The position numbers and the translations under genes are program-made. A stretch of 64,000 nt of DNA from Acinetobacter puyangensis (lineage in GTDB: Bacteria > Pseudomonadota > Gammaproteobacteria > Pseudomonadales > Moraxellaceae), in contig NZ_OANT01000004.1 of the NCBI RefSeq assembly GCF_900096995.1, positions 1 to 64,000 of the forward strand, read 5' to 3'. Below, piece by piece: positions 23,382-33,753 of the stretch; positions within the stretch are counted from its first letter, which is position 1; every line of letters starts with the position of its first letter. The notes below the pieces were generated by a model. That model was not told the DNA's origin. It saw nothing but the letters and a program-made list of their open reading frames with translations, and did no database searches.

Positions 23382-25757
23382 ATGAAATATAATTTTCTCA
23401 CATTTTCTATTCTAACATTGGGTTTGTTTGGTTGTGCAACCCAGCCTGTTCAGCATTCATCATTGGCAATTGACCAAAAAGTTTATCAAGGCTATGAACA
23501 ACTGCTTTCAAAACAAAGTTATGCTTTTGATGGTAAGGTAAGTTTTAATTTTGAGCCGACTTCCTCCCAAGCCGTCAATGCCACCAAGTCGGAAGAATAT
23601 CTGCTGCGTCAGAAAGTATTACAGGATATTTTTGCACAGCAGAAATTTAATCCCGAGCAGCAAGCAGTGTTGCAAGACGGTCTGGAGAAATTTAACAAGA
23701 CAAAATCATCGAGCAAAAAAGATAAACAGTTTGCCACGTTAATGAAATCTTTTATGGATCGTTATTACTACTCATTTGATGGGGTCGTGGACCTCAAGCG
23801 TGGCCAGATGAGTATGAATCCTAAACTTGGTTATACTGCCAAAAACTTACAGGCCTGGATTAGTCTGCCACTGGCAGTTGATTTTCAGCAATATAAAGCC
23901 TATGCCGATATTTCAGCGTTGTCTCCAATCGTGACTGATCCGCAATATGATGGTCGTTATGTGGTCTTTGATTTTGCCGATTTAGCCAAAAACTCCAAGC
24001 TAAATTTTAAACCTGCTTTACAGCTGGCACGTGAATGGATGTTGGTTGGACCAGCTTTGGCAAATGCCACAGATTATCAGCAGGTCAAATTAACTGCACA
24101 AGACCGACAGCAGGGTGGGGTTGAGCGGATTCGCTATGTCGGCAGCTATGAAAATATATTGGCAGATTACTATTTATATTTTTATTTGAACAGTGATTAT
24201 CTGAAGACCATTGTTGCCAATAAAGACAATAAATTAGCGAATGATTTGGGAATTGATGATCTGATTAGTGGCGATCAAATCAGCCTTCAAAAGAAAATTT
24301 TAAAAGCCACAAAAAATCTGGATACAGCAAGCACTTTGACAGATCGTGCTTATACCAAGCAGGAGTTAGCAAATCAGGCAGTTGACCGATTATATATCGC
24401 GATTGATGAGCGCTACTATCAAAAAGAAAATAGCCAAACAAATAATAGCCAGAATCAGATTGCTGTGACACCACCATTAGGCAAAACTTCGAATGTAACT
24501 GAAGCGGCGGGTCAAGCCGCCGATGACGCCGATGACGCCGCGCAAGCCGCAGCTGATGCACTCGCTTCTTCTAACGTTACTGAGTCATCGTATGCTGCAA
24601 TACAGCAATCCGAAACAGATCAAGAGAAGGATTGGAATGATGCTGTAGAGGAAGACTATTCATCAAGTTATGGCAAATTGGCTGCACAGCAAAAACTGCG
24701 TGAACAGATTTTACAAAAATTTGCACCCTATAAATCCAGTGAGTTGGTTGATGCAAAGCGCTTGAAACAAATTATCAATGCACAGCCAGATGCATATCAG
24801 GAACTGATTAAGCTAGTAAAAGATGAGTTTGGCACGGCTGATATGTTAAAGGGTGCAAAATACACTATGGATATGGTATTGGACCAAAAAGGTCGTTTGG
24901 TTCATATCGACGTAGATGCTGGTTTTGCTGGGCTTGAGGATATCGGAATTAAATCGGTATCGTCCAAAATGCAGATGAATATTTTTAACTATGGCACAGC
25001 CCGGGTTGATCAACAACAGTTAAAGCAGGCAGTTAGCTTTAAGGAAGCAGCAAATCAGAATACTTTACTAAATCTCGGTGAGAAGTTTGGTAAATTCCAG
25101 CAAAGTCTGGAACCCAAGACAGGATCAGCGACTGAAAAAAGTACGATTTTATGGTCGAATGATGAGCGTTATCAGGCTTTGGTAGAGCAATTGAATGCAA
25201 AAAATGTCAATTTTATTGATGCTTATACAACGGTCTATAAATATGCCTATTTACTCGATGGACTTGATTTGGACGAGGGTGCGTTCTCTGCACCAGATTT
25301 AAATAAGACGGCATACTGGACTGCAATTTATTATGCCAGTGAAAAAGGCCTGCCTTACAGCAAAAAGCAATATCAGGAATATGAAAATGCGCCTGAAGAA
25401 TGGCCTTACTACGATGAATATGTGGCAGAAAGAGTCTGGAAAGTGTTTGCAAAACAACAGGAAGACAGCCAGCTCTTAAAAACATTTCAGCAACTTAATA
25501 AACAGGGTAAATCTACTGCCGAGATTTTTAGCCAGCTTTATATGCAAGAAGAGCTTGCCAAAAAACGTCGTTATGATGATAAAGCACAATTAAAGCCGCG
25601 TTTGGTGGAGTATATTCAGGTACTGGGTAAAATCGCCGAGGGTGATTTAAAAAATCAAAAAGTTGATAGTGACTTGCTTGCTCCATTTACAGTGGCAGAG
25701 CTGGATCAACTCGATTCCTCAATTTATCGTAAGGTCTATCAATTATTTTTAAAGTAA
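23382..25757 (+). CDS. large uncharacterised lipoprotein
   Basis: 791 residues from the ATG at 23382; this start gives a clean lipoprotein signal MKYNFLTFSILTLGLFGCAT with lipobox LFGC, whereas the longer reading to 23328 buries it. The mature protein is hydrophilic, rich in Gln, Lys and Asp. A low-complexity Ala/Asp stretch near 370-392 (AAGQAADDADDAAQAAADA) comes partly from a 9-base tandem repeat at 24519-24536. Tyr-rich sequences such as RYYYSFDGVVDLKRG and YTMDMVLDQKGRLVHIDVD suggest beta-rich repeated modules. No known catalytic motif; family not recognised. Probably anchored in the outer membrane facing the periplasm. A strong terminator follows. Confidence 0.8.
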   Translation: MKYNFLTFSILTLGLFGCATQPVQHSSLAIDQKVYQGYEQLLSKQSYAFDGKVSFNFEPTSSQAVNATKSEEYLLRQKVLQDIFAQQKFNPEQQAVLQDGLEKFNKTKSSSKKDKQFATLMKSFMDRYYYSFDGVVDLKRGQMSMNPKLGYTAKNLQAWISLPLAVDFQQYKAYADISALSPIVTDPQYDGRYVVFDFADLAKNSKLNFKPALQLAREWMLVGPALANATDYQQVKLTAQDRQQGGVERIRYVGSYENILADYYLYFYLNSDYLKTIVANKDNKLANDLGIDDLISGDQISLQKKILKATKNLDTASTLTDRAYTKQELANQAVDRLYIAIDERYYQKENSQTNNSQNQIAVTPPLGKTSNVTEAAGQAADDADDAAQAAADALASSNVTESSYAAIQQSETDQEKDWNDAVEEDYSSSYGKLAAQQKLREQILQKFAPYKSSELVDAKRLKQIINAQPDAYQELIKLVKDEFGTADMLKGAKYTMDMVLDQKGRLVHIDVDAGFAGLEDIGIKSVSSKMQMNIFNYGTARVDQQQLKQAVSFKEAANQNTLLNLGEKFGKFQQSLEPKTGSATEKSTILWSNDERYQALVEQLNAKNVNFIDAYTTVYKYAYLLDGLDLDEGAFSAPDLNKTAYWTAIYYASEKGLPYSKKQYQEYENAPEEWPYYDEYVAERVWKVFAKQQEDSQLLKTFQQLNKQGKSTAEIFSQLYMQEELAKKRRYDDKAQLKPRLVEYIQVLGKIAEGDLKNQKVDSDLLAPFTVAELDQLDSSIYRKVYQLFLK

Positions 25758-25782
25758 TGCTTTATTTTGATTAACTGGTTTT

Positions 25783-25824
25783 AATACGACCCCGAAAGTT
25801 GCAATCAATTTTCGGGGTCGTATT
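25783..25824. terminator. strong bidirectional terminator
   Basis: Perfect 15-bp stem AATACGACCCCGAAA / TTTCGGGGTCGTATT with a 12-base loop. It ends the lipoprotein gene and also faces the convergent aroE. Confidence 0.88.
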
Positions 25825-25898
25825 TGTGATTCTGTTTTAGTCTTAAAGCGTACTTTCAATCCGTAATTTATAATGAATACAATTGCAAAATACCTAGA

Positions 25899-26687
25899 TT
25901 AAATAAAGTCTTCCAGATTTGGGCGCTCACCATTCCAGATGGCAAATGCTTCAATCGCCTGACCAACCAGCATGGAAAAGCCCTCGGCATAGGGAATTTG
26001 ACGAGCTTTGGCCTCGGCAATAAAACTCGAATCTTTACCATAGGCCATTTCATAGGCTGCATCGAAAGTCAGGCTTGCTGGCAATTTTAAAGGCTCACCA
26101 CTTAAACTTGCAGAGGTTGCATTAACGATAATGTCAAACTCGCCGTTAAGTTGATTAAAGTCCAATGCTTTAAGCTGTATATCTACGACAAAGGGCTGTA
26201 CATCTGCAATCAATTGTTCTGCGCGGGCAAGTGTGCGATTGGCAATGACAATCTGTTTGACACCGGCTTGTGCCAAAGGATAAATTACCCCTCGAGTTGC
26301 CCCGCCAGCACCAAGAATTAAAATTCGGGCATCTTGTAAATTCCAGCCTTGTGCCTGTAATGCAACGACTAAGCCTTGTCCATCGGTATTGTCACCATGT
26401 AATTTGCCATTTTGCATCCATAAGGTATTGACTGCTCTAGCAATTTTTGCCCGTTCTGTGAGCACATCACATAAAGCAAAGGCTTGTTCCTTAAAGGGAA
26501 CGGTAATATTTAAACCAGAACCGCCTTGTTCAAAAAACTGTTTAACCGTCTGCTCAAAGCCATCTAAAGGCGATAGAATTTTTTGGTAATGCAAATCGAT
26601 GCCTGTTTTGGCGGCAAAGGCATGATGTAGTTCGGGAGAGCGTGAATGTTCAATCGGATTACCGACAACGGCAAATTGTTTGGTCAT
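25899..26687 (-). CDS. aroE: shikimate dehydrogenase
   Basis: 262 residues. It starts FAVVGNPIEHSRSPELHHAFA (shikimate site SRSP), LNITVPFKEQAF with the catalytic Lys near 66, NTDGQGLV, the NADP loop GAGGATRGV near 128 with NRT following, and YGKDSSFIAEA. It reduces 3-dehydroshikimate to shikimate in aromatic amino acid synthesis. In related bacteria aroE directly follows hemF; here a toxin-antitoxin pair separates them. Confidence 0.95.
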   Translation of the reverse strand: MTKQFAVVGNPIEHSRSPELHHAFAAKTGIDLHYQKILSPLDGFEQTVKQFFEQGGSGLNITVPFKEQAFALCDVLTERAKIARAVNTLWMQNGKLHGDNTDGQGLVVALQAQGWNLQDARILILGAGGATRGVIYPLAQAGVKQIVIANRTLARAEQLIADVQPFVVDIQLKALDFNQLNGEFDIIVNATSASLSGEPLKLPASLTFDAAYEMAYGKDSSFIAEAKARQIPYAEGFSMLVGQAIEAFAIWNGERPNLEDFI

Positions 26688-26761
26688 GATTCAAAAGTGA
26701 TATTGATGTTGTTTAAAGTGTATGGCAATAGAAGTATAGACTGCAATAAAAATGATGAGGT

Positions 26762-27187
26762 TTAAAGTTCAAACCAGTTTCTTAATCTTAAACCTTCTAT
26801 ATTCTGAAAGTCCTTAATATTCCGAGTAATGAGGATTAGTCCATTTGCCATTGCAATTGCTGCAATTTGACCATCAACAAAAGGAATATTTTTACCGATG
26901 GTTTGAGTTTGTATTCTAATTTCAGCATGCAGTTTAGCAGCGTGAGCATCATAATCCAGTATGGGAATTAAACTCACTACATTATGCAGAAATGCACCAA
27001 TTGCTCGCTTACGTTGCCCCTCGAGCATATTTAACCAACCAAAACGTAATTCATGCCATACGATGCTTGGAATAGAGATTTCATCCTGAGCATTTTGAAA
27101 TTGTTGTAAGACATTTATATTTGGTTGTGTTTTGACTAATTCAGAAATGGTATTGGTATCAATTAGGTAGCTGATTTGATTTACCAT
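26762..27187 (-). CDS. PIN-domain toxin, VapC/FitB type
   Basis: 141 residues. PIN acidic residues are visible: LIDTNTISELVK near 8-18, WHELRFGW near 45 and FVDGQIAAIAMANGLILITRNIKDF near 102-125. VapC-type toxins are Mg-dependent ribonucleases that cut tRNA or rRNA. It overlaps the upstream antitoxin gene by seven bases, the usual antitoxin-first order. First of four TA modules in this window. Confidence 0.9.
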   Translation of the reverse strand: MVNQISYLIDTNTISELVKTQPNINVLQQFQNAQDEISIPSIVWHELRFGWLNMLEGQRKRAIGAFLHNVVSLIPILDYDAHAAKLHAEIRIQTQTIGKNIPFVDGQIAAIAMANGLILITRNIKDFQNIEGLRLRNWFEL

Positions 27188-27453
27188 GAGAATTCACGCC
27201 CTTGAGTATCATCACGTCCAGGCTGGAAATCAGTTATATCCTCTTGTAATACTTGCAGGTTATTTTGATGCCAAGTTGCCCATGCCTGCATAAAATTTTG
27301 TGGTGTGCCATTTAATTTATTGTAGTCTGATAAGGATAGTAATACCGCAGATGTATGCCCACGTTGCGAAATAAAAGTTTTATTGCCGTGTTGGCTTTGT
27401 TGTATCAATTCTGCCAAATTTGCTCGAGCTTGGGTAAATGGAATATGACTCAT
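27181..27453 (-). CDS. antitoxin, Phd/YefM type
   Basis: 90 residues. MSHIPFTQARANLAELIQQSQHGNKTFISQRGHTSAVLLSLSDYNKL is the Phd/YefM DNA-binding fold (swapped dimer), and the acidic C-terminal tail would wrap the PIN toxin. Ribosome site GAGGG ahead of the ATG. It probably represses its own promoter through the palindrome just upstream. Confidence 0.88.
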   Translation of the reverse strand: MSHIPFTQARANLAELIQQSQHGNKTFISQRGHTSAVLLSLSDYNKLNGTPQNFMQAWATWHQNNLQVLQEDITDFQPGRDDTQGREFSW

Positions 27454-27472
27454 TTTTTAGCCCTCTTTATAG

Positions 27473-27491
27473 TGTACATTACAATTGTACG
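27473..27491 (-). promoter_or_regulatory. probable TA operator
   Basis: Directly upstream of the antitoxin start: two GTAC boxes at 27474-27477 and 27487-27490 overlapping the perfect palindrome TACAATTGTA at 27480-27489. The position fits autorepression by the antitoxin. Confidence 0.45.
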
Positions 27492-27516
27492 TTTAATAAT
27501 ATGCAATGTCTATAAA

Positions 27517-27550
27517 TACAAAAAATCCCTGACCAAAATGATCAGGGATT
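27517..27550 (-). terminator. hemF terminator
   Basis: On the minus strand 9-bp stem AATCCCTGA / TCAGGGATT with a 9-base loop, then TTTTTG. It cuts hemF off from the TA module and aroE downstream. Confidence 0.85.
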
Positions 27551-27569
27551 ATGCTTTAGATACAATATG

Positions 27570-28517
<948 letters not shown>

Positions 28518-28605
28518 TCACCGAGTTTCGATTGCGATTGTTTCAATCAAATCATAAAACCATAAAAAAAGTAAGGCTTTTGCATTTAATTTTTTACTTA
28601 TGATC

Positions 28606-28641
28606 AAAAAAAGTGCGCCAGGGGATCATATTGATGCACTT
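28606..28641 (-). terminator. ribA terminator overlapping the stop codon
   Basis: On the minus strand AAGTGC (including bases of the ribA stop) pairs with GCACTT, followed by TTTTTTG. The loop is long (about 19 bases), so strength is uncertain. Confidence 0.6.
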
Positions 28642-29227
28642 AGTACATATGATCCATACGGTCACGTTTGGTTTTCAAATAAGCCTCATTCAATGGATTT
28701 TTCCCGACCAGCAAGGGCAGTCGATCCACCACATTGATGCCTAAATCTTTGAGTGCCTGAATTTTAAGCGGGTTATTGGTAATCAGTTTGACTTGCTGCA
28801 CGCCCAGATGATGTAACATAATAGAGCACATGTCATATTTACGTGCGTCGGCCGGTAGATTGAGCAATAAATTGGCATCAACCGTGTCATGGCCCTGATC
28901 CTGTAGTGCATAAGCACGGATTTTATTGGTTAATCCAATGCCACGACCTTCTTGACGCAAATATAAAATGACACCGCGACCTTGTTTTTGAATTAGATCC
29001 ATGGTGGCATTGAGCTGTGGTCCACAGTCACATTTTAATGATGCAAAAGCATCACCGGTTAGACATTCGGAATGGATACGCACCAGCGTAGGTGCAGAAT
29101 TGGGTATCTCAAGCCCTTTGGACAGCGCAACATGTTCTTCTTTGGTTTCAGGGTCCTGAAACACGCTGATAATAAAATCGCCATGTGCAGTCGGGAGTTT
29201 TGAGCTGGCAACAAATTCAATCGACAC
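28640..29227 (-). CDS. ribA: GTP cyclohydrolase II
   Basis: 195 residues. Zinc ligands in [19 protein letters not shown] (three Cys near 55-67), the GTP-binding [16 protein letters not shown] and [16 protein letters not shown] near 148. It opens the imidazole ring of GTP as the first step of riboflavin synthesis. Stand-alone RibA without a RibB domain. Divergent from dxs across a 290-base gap. Confidence 0.95.
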   Translation of the reverse strand: MSIEFVASSKLPTAHGDFIISVFQDPETKEEHVALSKGLEIPNSAPTLVRIHSECLTGDAFASLKCDCGPQLNATMDLIQKQGRGVILYLRQEGRGIGLTNKIRAYALQDQGHDTVDANLLLNLPADARKYDMCSIMLHHLGVQQVKLITNNPLKIQALKDLGINVVDRLPLLVGKNPLNEAYLKTKRDRMDHMY

Positions 29228-29517
29228 CGTAAAATACTCGTAAACTGGATTAAAAAGGGCTTAAGTATAGCTTAATGTGCTAGAGTTGTTAGAATTCTTC
29301 TATATATTTTATGCAATCTATCATCTTTTTTTGTACAAAGCAGTCAATAATAGTTGATAAGTAAGGGCATTATTCAGGATAATCTACTCTTGCTTTGCTA
29401 CTTTGCAATCTTGATTGCAGTTTTAAAATGTGGCGGTTGAATGATGTTTGACATCATAAACATGACGTAAACTTTATCCTAGCGTAAACTTGCAAGGTAT
29501 ATCTAAGGCTAAGCCAC

Positions 29518-31452
29518 ATGTTGTATACACAGATTCCTACACATCGTCCAAATACACCCCTGTTAGATAGCATAGACTATCCTGCACAGTTACGCCTGTT
29601 ATCTATAGCGCAACTTAAGACTCTCGCAGATGAGTTACGTTTATATCTACTCTACGCCGCAGGGCAAAGTGGTGGTCATTTCGGTGCAAACCTGGGCGTG
29701 GTCGAACTCAGTATTGCATTACACTATTGTTTTAATACACCACACGATCGCCTGATCTGGGATGTCGGTCATCAGGCCTATGCACATAAAGCTTTAACGG
29801 GTCGCCGTGAAGCGTTGACCAGTATTCGTTCACAAGGTGGTCTGGCTGCATTTCCCGCACGAGAAGAATCAGAATACGATACCTTTGGCGTGGGGCATTC
29901 ATCTACTGCTATTTCTGCTGCTTTGGGTATGGCCTTGGCAAGTCGTTATCAACAACAGCAACGCGATATTATTGCAGTGGTTGGTGACGGTGCGATGACA
30001 GCCGGCATGGCATTTGAAGCCATGAATGATGCGGTAGCACATCAGGCTGATATTCTGGTGATTCTGAATGATAACGACATGTCCATTTCCTGTAGTACAG
30101 GTGGTTTTGCCAAGCATTTGGCTGCGATCTGGCAAAGTGGACAACTGGTCAGTATTAGCGAAACAGGCGAAGTCGGTATATTTCCTCATCCGGAGTGGGA
30201 TTACACGTCCAGATTACATCAGGCAGCGACAGATGCCGCAGATAATCTGTTTAAGGCCATTGGCTTTGAATATTTTGGTCCTTTTGATGGTCATGATCTT
30301 AAACAACTGGTTTATGTTTTAAATGCTGTCAAGCAGCGTAAAGGTCCACGATTGATCCATGTCTATACCAAAAAGGGGAAAGGCTTTGCACCTGCCGAAC
30401 AGGATCCGATTGGCTATCATGCCATTGCCAAAGTTAATCTTTTAACCAGTCCTGTAACTCCCAGCAAAAAATTAAAAAAATATTCTGATGTCTTTGGGGA
30501 CTGGTTGTGTGATGAAGCCAGACAGAGCGAGCAGTTATTGGCAATTACACCAGCGATGTGTGAAGGTTCGGGTATGGTGGCATTTGCCAAAGCGTTTCCA
30601 GAACGATTCTTTGATGTGGCCATTGCCGAGCAACATGCTGTCACTTTAGCTGCTGGCATGGCGTGTGAAGGCGTAAAACCTGTCGTTGCGATTTATTCAA
30701 CGTTCTTGCAGCGTGGTTATGATCAACTGATTCATGATGTAGCACTGCAAAATCTAGACGTCACTTTTGCCATTGATCGTGCCGGTCTGGTGGGAGAGGA
30801 CGGACCTACGCATGCTGGTGCATATGATTATGCTTACATGCGGACCGTGCCGAATATTGTGATCATGGCGCCAAAAGATGAAAATGAATGTCGTCAGATG
30901 TTGCATACAGCCTATGTTTACCCGGGTCCTGCGGCGGTGCGTTATCCTCGTGGTACTGGTGTCGGTGTAGAGATTCATTCAGAACTCAATGCATTGCCGA
31001 TTGGTCAAGCAGAAATTGTTGCCGAATTTGGCGATAGTCCTTTACGTATTTCCATACTGGCCTTTGGCAGTCGGGTCTATCCGGCGATTGATGTCGCCCG
31101 CCAGCTTTATGAACAGCATGATGTCGCGGTACGCGTGGTGAATATGCGTTTTGTGAAGCCACTCGATGATAAAATGCTGAAACAATGTGCCGGTGATAGC
31201 CATCTGATCGTTACGGTTGAAGAACATGCTGTGATGGCAGGTGCTGGCAGTGCAGTGAATGAATGGTTGGCAGAGCATTTATATACTTTACCCATCCTGA
31301 ATATTGGTTTGCCGGATAGCTTTTTACATCAGGCCACACATGAGCAGATGCTGGCATCTGTAGAGTTGGATAGTGCCGGTATATATAAGCAGGTGGAAAA
31401 ACGTTTATTAATGATGCAGCAGGAACCGGCCCAGTTTTCATTAAAAGTGTAA
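29518..31452 (+). CDS. dxs: 1-deoxy-D-xylulose-5-phosphate synthase
   Basis: 644 residues. Thiamine diphosphate site [17 protein letters not shown] near 155-170 with NDNDMSIS; central transketolase domain with [16 protein letters not shown] near 373; [18 protein letters not shown] near 420; and a C-terminal domain with [13 protein letters not shown]. It joins pyruvate and glyceraldehyde 3-phosphate in the MEP isoprenoid pathway. Two direct repeats CGTAAACTT (29466-29474, 29483-29491) lie shortly before the start and may be regulatory. Confidence 0.97.
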   Translation: MLYTQIPTHRPNTPLLDSIDYPAQLRLLSIAQLKTLADELRLYLLYAAGQSGGHFGANLGVVELSIALHYCFNTPHDRLIWDVGHQAYAHKALTGRREALTSIRSQGGLAAFPAREESEYDTFGVGHSSTAISAALGMALASRYQQQQRDIIAVVGDGAMTAGMAFEAMNDAVAHQADILVILNDNDMSISCSTGGFAKHLAAIWQSGQLVSISETGEVGIFPHPEWDYTSRLHQAATDAADNLFKAIGFEYFGPFDGHDLKQLVYVLNAVKQRKGPRLIHVYTKKGKGFAPAEQDPIGYHAIAKVNLLTSPVTPSKKLKKYSDVFGDWLCDEARQSEQLLAITPAMCEGSGMVAFAKAFPERFFDVAIAEQHAVTLAAGMACEGVKPVVAIYSTFLQRGYDQLIHDVALQNLDVTFAIDRAGLVGEDGPTHAGAYDYAYMRTVPNIVIMAPKDENECRQMLHTAYVYPGPAAVRYPRGTGVGVEIHSELNALPIGQAEIVAEFGDSPLRISILAFGSRVYPAIDVARQLYEQHDVAVRVVNMRFVKPLDDKMLKQCAGDSHLIVTVEEHAVMAGAGSAVNEWLAEHLYTLPILNIGLPDSFLHQATHEQMLASVELDSAGIYKQVEKRLLMMQQEPAQFSLKV

Positions 31453-31556
31453 ATTTTAAAATTCTTGTCACCTATTTATGACAAACTTTGCTAGAATATG
31501 CGCCGCTTTATGCATTATTCTTTGTCAAATTTCGTTAATTTAGGGTCGGGTGTTCA

Positions 31557-32387
31557 ATGGAACCTATGGTGGTTATGGCTGCGCGTGCAGCGCAAACAGT
31601 TGGTCAAGAGCTATTAAAAGCACATAAAAATCGTCATATGCTCGATTTGCAAGTGGAAGAGAAAGGCATTGATGGTCCCGTAACACGTGTTGATCGCTAT
31701 ATTGAACAACTGACAATCGATACCCTAAAACGAAGTTATAAAAACCATAGTTTTCTTGGTGAAGAATTTGGTTTACAAGAAGGCAAGGGCCATGATGCCG
31801 ACTGGTGCTGGATCATCGATCCGCTTGATGGCACGCAAAATTTTATCCATGGTTTTCCACATTTCTGTATTTCCATCGCTGTACAACACAAAGGTGTGAC
31901 ACAGCATGGTGTCATCTATGATCCTGTGCGTGATGAATTGTTCTCGGCCAGTCGTGGTCGTGGTGCAATGCTGAATCAACGCCGTATTCGGGTGAATATC
32001 AAAGACACACTGGAAAATAGTTTTCTGGCAGTTGGTCATCCATTTAAAGCTTTACGTGGTGAAGAAGTGGTGTCTTATGCAGAGCAGCATTTTGCCTCTT
32101 TGCTGGCAGTGACCAAAGCCGGTGCCAATATTCGTCGTGGTGGTTCAGCGGCACTGGATTTGGCTTATGTTGCAGCTGGTCGTTTCGATGGTTTCTTTGA
32201 AGTTAATCTAAAACCGTGGGACATTGCAGCGGGTGAATTACTGGTACGTGAAGCCGGTGGCACAGTAGTTGACGTGCGTGGTGGCCAAGATTCCATGAAA
32301 AATGGTCAGGTACTGGCATGTTCAATGAAATTATTAAAACCATTAATGCAAACTGTTGTGCCTGCATGGGGCGATGCGGTTAAATAA
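31557..32387 (+). CDS. suhB: inositol-1-monophosphatase SuhB
   Basis: 276 residues. Metal site motifs: GEEFG near 70, WIIDPLDGTQNFIHG near 84-98 and KPWDIAAGELLVREAGG near 221. It hydrolyses inositol monophosphate; in other bacteria SuhB also joins the Nus/rRNA antitermination complex. Separated from dxs by 104 bases and followed 9 bases later by a P-loop gene. Confidence 0.93.
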   Translation: MEPMVVMAARAAQTVGQELLKAHKNRHMLDLQVEEKGIDGPVTRVDRYIEQLTIDTLKRSYKNHSFLGEEFGLQEGKGHDADWCWIIDPLDGTQNFIHGFPHFCISIAVQHKGVTQHGVIYDPVRDELFSASRGRGAMLNQRRIRVNIKDTLENSFLAVGHPFKALRGEEVVSYAEQHFASLLAVTKAGANIRRGGSAALDLAYVAAGRFDGFFEVNLKPWDIAAGELLVREAGGTVVDVRGGQDSMKNGQVLACSMKLLKPLMQTVVPAWGDAVK

Positions 32388-32396
32388 ATTTATCCG

Positions 32397-32939
32397 ATGA
32401 AAGTCCATCTTATTGGTTTGGGTGGTGCAGGAAAAACGACAATCGGTCTGCACCTTGCATCAGAACTCGGATGGTCTTTTTATGATCTGGATGATTGTTT
32501 TCTTCATTTGGTTGGTGATATCTCTACATTTATTCAGTGTCATGGTTATCGATCCTATGCGATAAAAAATCTTGAGCTTTATCATGAATTGATCAAGATA
32601 GTTAAAGTACCATGTGTGATTGCATGCTCATCAGGATTTATGGTTTATCCTGATGATATTTCAAAAGAATATTTATACCTCAAACAAAAAATATCGCATT
32701 CTCCCACCACCTTTGTTTTCTTTCCATATTTTGAAATTGAATCATGTGTACAAGAAGTTCTTCGTCGACAATTGGGTCGGGTATATTTAAATGTAAATGC
32801 GCAGTCGGAAGAAGCCAAAATTCGTAAAAGATTTCCAGTTTATATGGCACTATGTTGCCAAAAGATTCTAACTTCAGAATCCTGCGATGTAGTTGCTATG
32901 CGGCTTGCAGCAAAAATTTGTACAATGAAAAAACAATAA
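32397..32939 (+). CDS. shikimate-kinase-like P-loop protein
   Basis: 180 residues. Walker A GLGGAGKTT at about 7-15, then WSFYDLDDCF like the shikimate-binding Asp segment, and GYRSYAIKNLELYHEL similar to the FR-E-E part of shikimate kinases. The rest diverges and the GG loop (usually xGGG) appears as CSSGF. It is probably a small-molecule kinase of unknown substrate, not the housekeeping AroK. It follows suhB by 9 bases and may share its transcript. Confidence 0.65.
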   Translation: MKVHLIGLGGAGKTTIGLHLASELGWSFYDLDDCFLHLVGDISTFIQCHGYRSYAIKNLELYHELIKIVKVPCVIACSSGFMVYPDDISKEYLYLKQKISHSPTTFVFFPYFEIESCVQEVLRRQLGRVYLNVNAQSEEAKIRKRFPVYMALCCQKILTSESCDVVAMRLAAKICTMKKQ

Positions 32940-33003
32940 ACTGAATGTTGTAAAATTTCATTTATTAAACAGCGCTTATCATCTAAATAGAATAGGTAAA
33001 AGC

Positions 33004-33732
33004 ATGCAGGCCAGACCTTATTTACGTTCCCTGAATTTTTACAATGAAACAGATGCGGACTGGAGTCAATATCCTCTATCCATTCCTGCGGTGAATGATC
33101 TGGATAAAATCGAATTTCATCCCGAGGTGACTTTTTTCGTGGGTGAAAATGGTGCTGGAAAATCTACAATTTTAGAAGCAATTGCCAGAATTTTAGGATT
33201 TCCGGAAGAAGGTGGCACAAAGAATGTCAATTATCAGACTGTTGGCACTACATCAAAACTATCACAATATCTAAAACCGATTCGTAGTTATAAAAAACCT
33301 CGAGACGGTTATTTTTTGCGTGCAGAAAGTTTTTATAATGTGGCTTCCTATATGGATGAAGTAGGCTATCTAGGCGGATATAGCGAAAAATCCCTGCATG
33401 CACGTTCGCATGGCGAGGCATTTTTATCGGTATTGACCGATAAATTGCAGGGACAGGGTTTATATTTATTCGATGAGCCCGAAGCGGCACTTTCGCCTTT
33501 ACGCATATTGACCATGATCGCCATTATTTATCAACTGGTGAAGCAGGAGTCAAAATTTATTATCGCAACGCATTCACCAATTTTATTGGCTTATCCCAAT
33601 GCAAAAATATTGCAGTTTTCAGATCAGGGTATCAAAGAAGTTGAATATGAAGAAACCGATCATTTTATGGTGACCAAGGATTTTCTAAATAATTATCCAA
33701 AACGTATTCGTCAACTCATCGAAGACGAATAA
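33004..33732 (+). CDS. ABC-type AAA ATPase (stand-alone)
   Basis: 242 residues. Walker A GENGAGKST near 46, a signature-like SHGE near 135, Walker B GLYLFDEPEAALSP near 155 and switch ATHSP near 190. No transmembrane part and no extra nuclease domain; it resembles small AAA ATPases of the SMC/RecF-like class. Start MQARPYLRSLNFY. Function unknown. It stands between suhB/P-loop genes and a convergent bestrophin, with no partner gene that would make it part of a defence system. Confidence 0.85.
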   Translation: MQARPYLRSLNFYNETDADWSQYPLSIPAVNDLDKIEFHPEVTFFVGENGAGKSTILEAIARILGFPEEGGTKNVNYQTVGTTSKLSQYLKPIRSYKKPRDGYFLRAESFYNVASYMDEVGYLGGYSEKSLHARSHGEAFLSVLTDKLQGQGLYLFDEPEAALSPLRILTMIAIIYQLVKQESKFIIATHSPILLAYPNAKILQFSDQGIKEVEYEETDHFMVTKDFLNNYPKRIRQLIEDE

Positions 33733-33753
33733 AAATTAAAGAGTATTTATACG

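Noticed and set aside
33004..33732. The stand-alone ATPase as part of a defence system
   Set aside because: No adjacent nuclease or effector gene; neighbours are suhB and a bestrophin, so the evidence is too thin.
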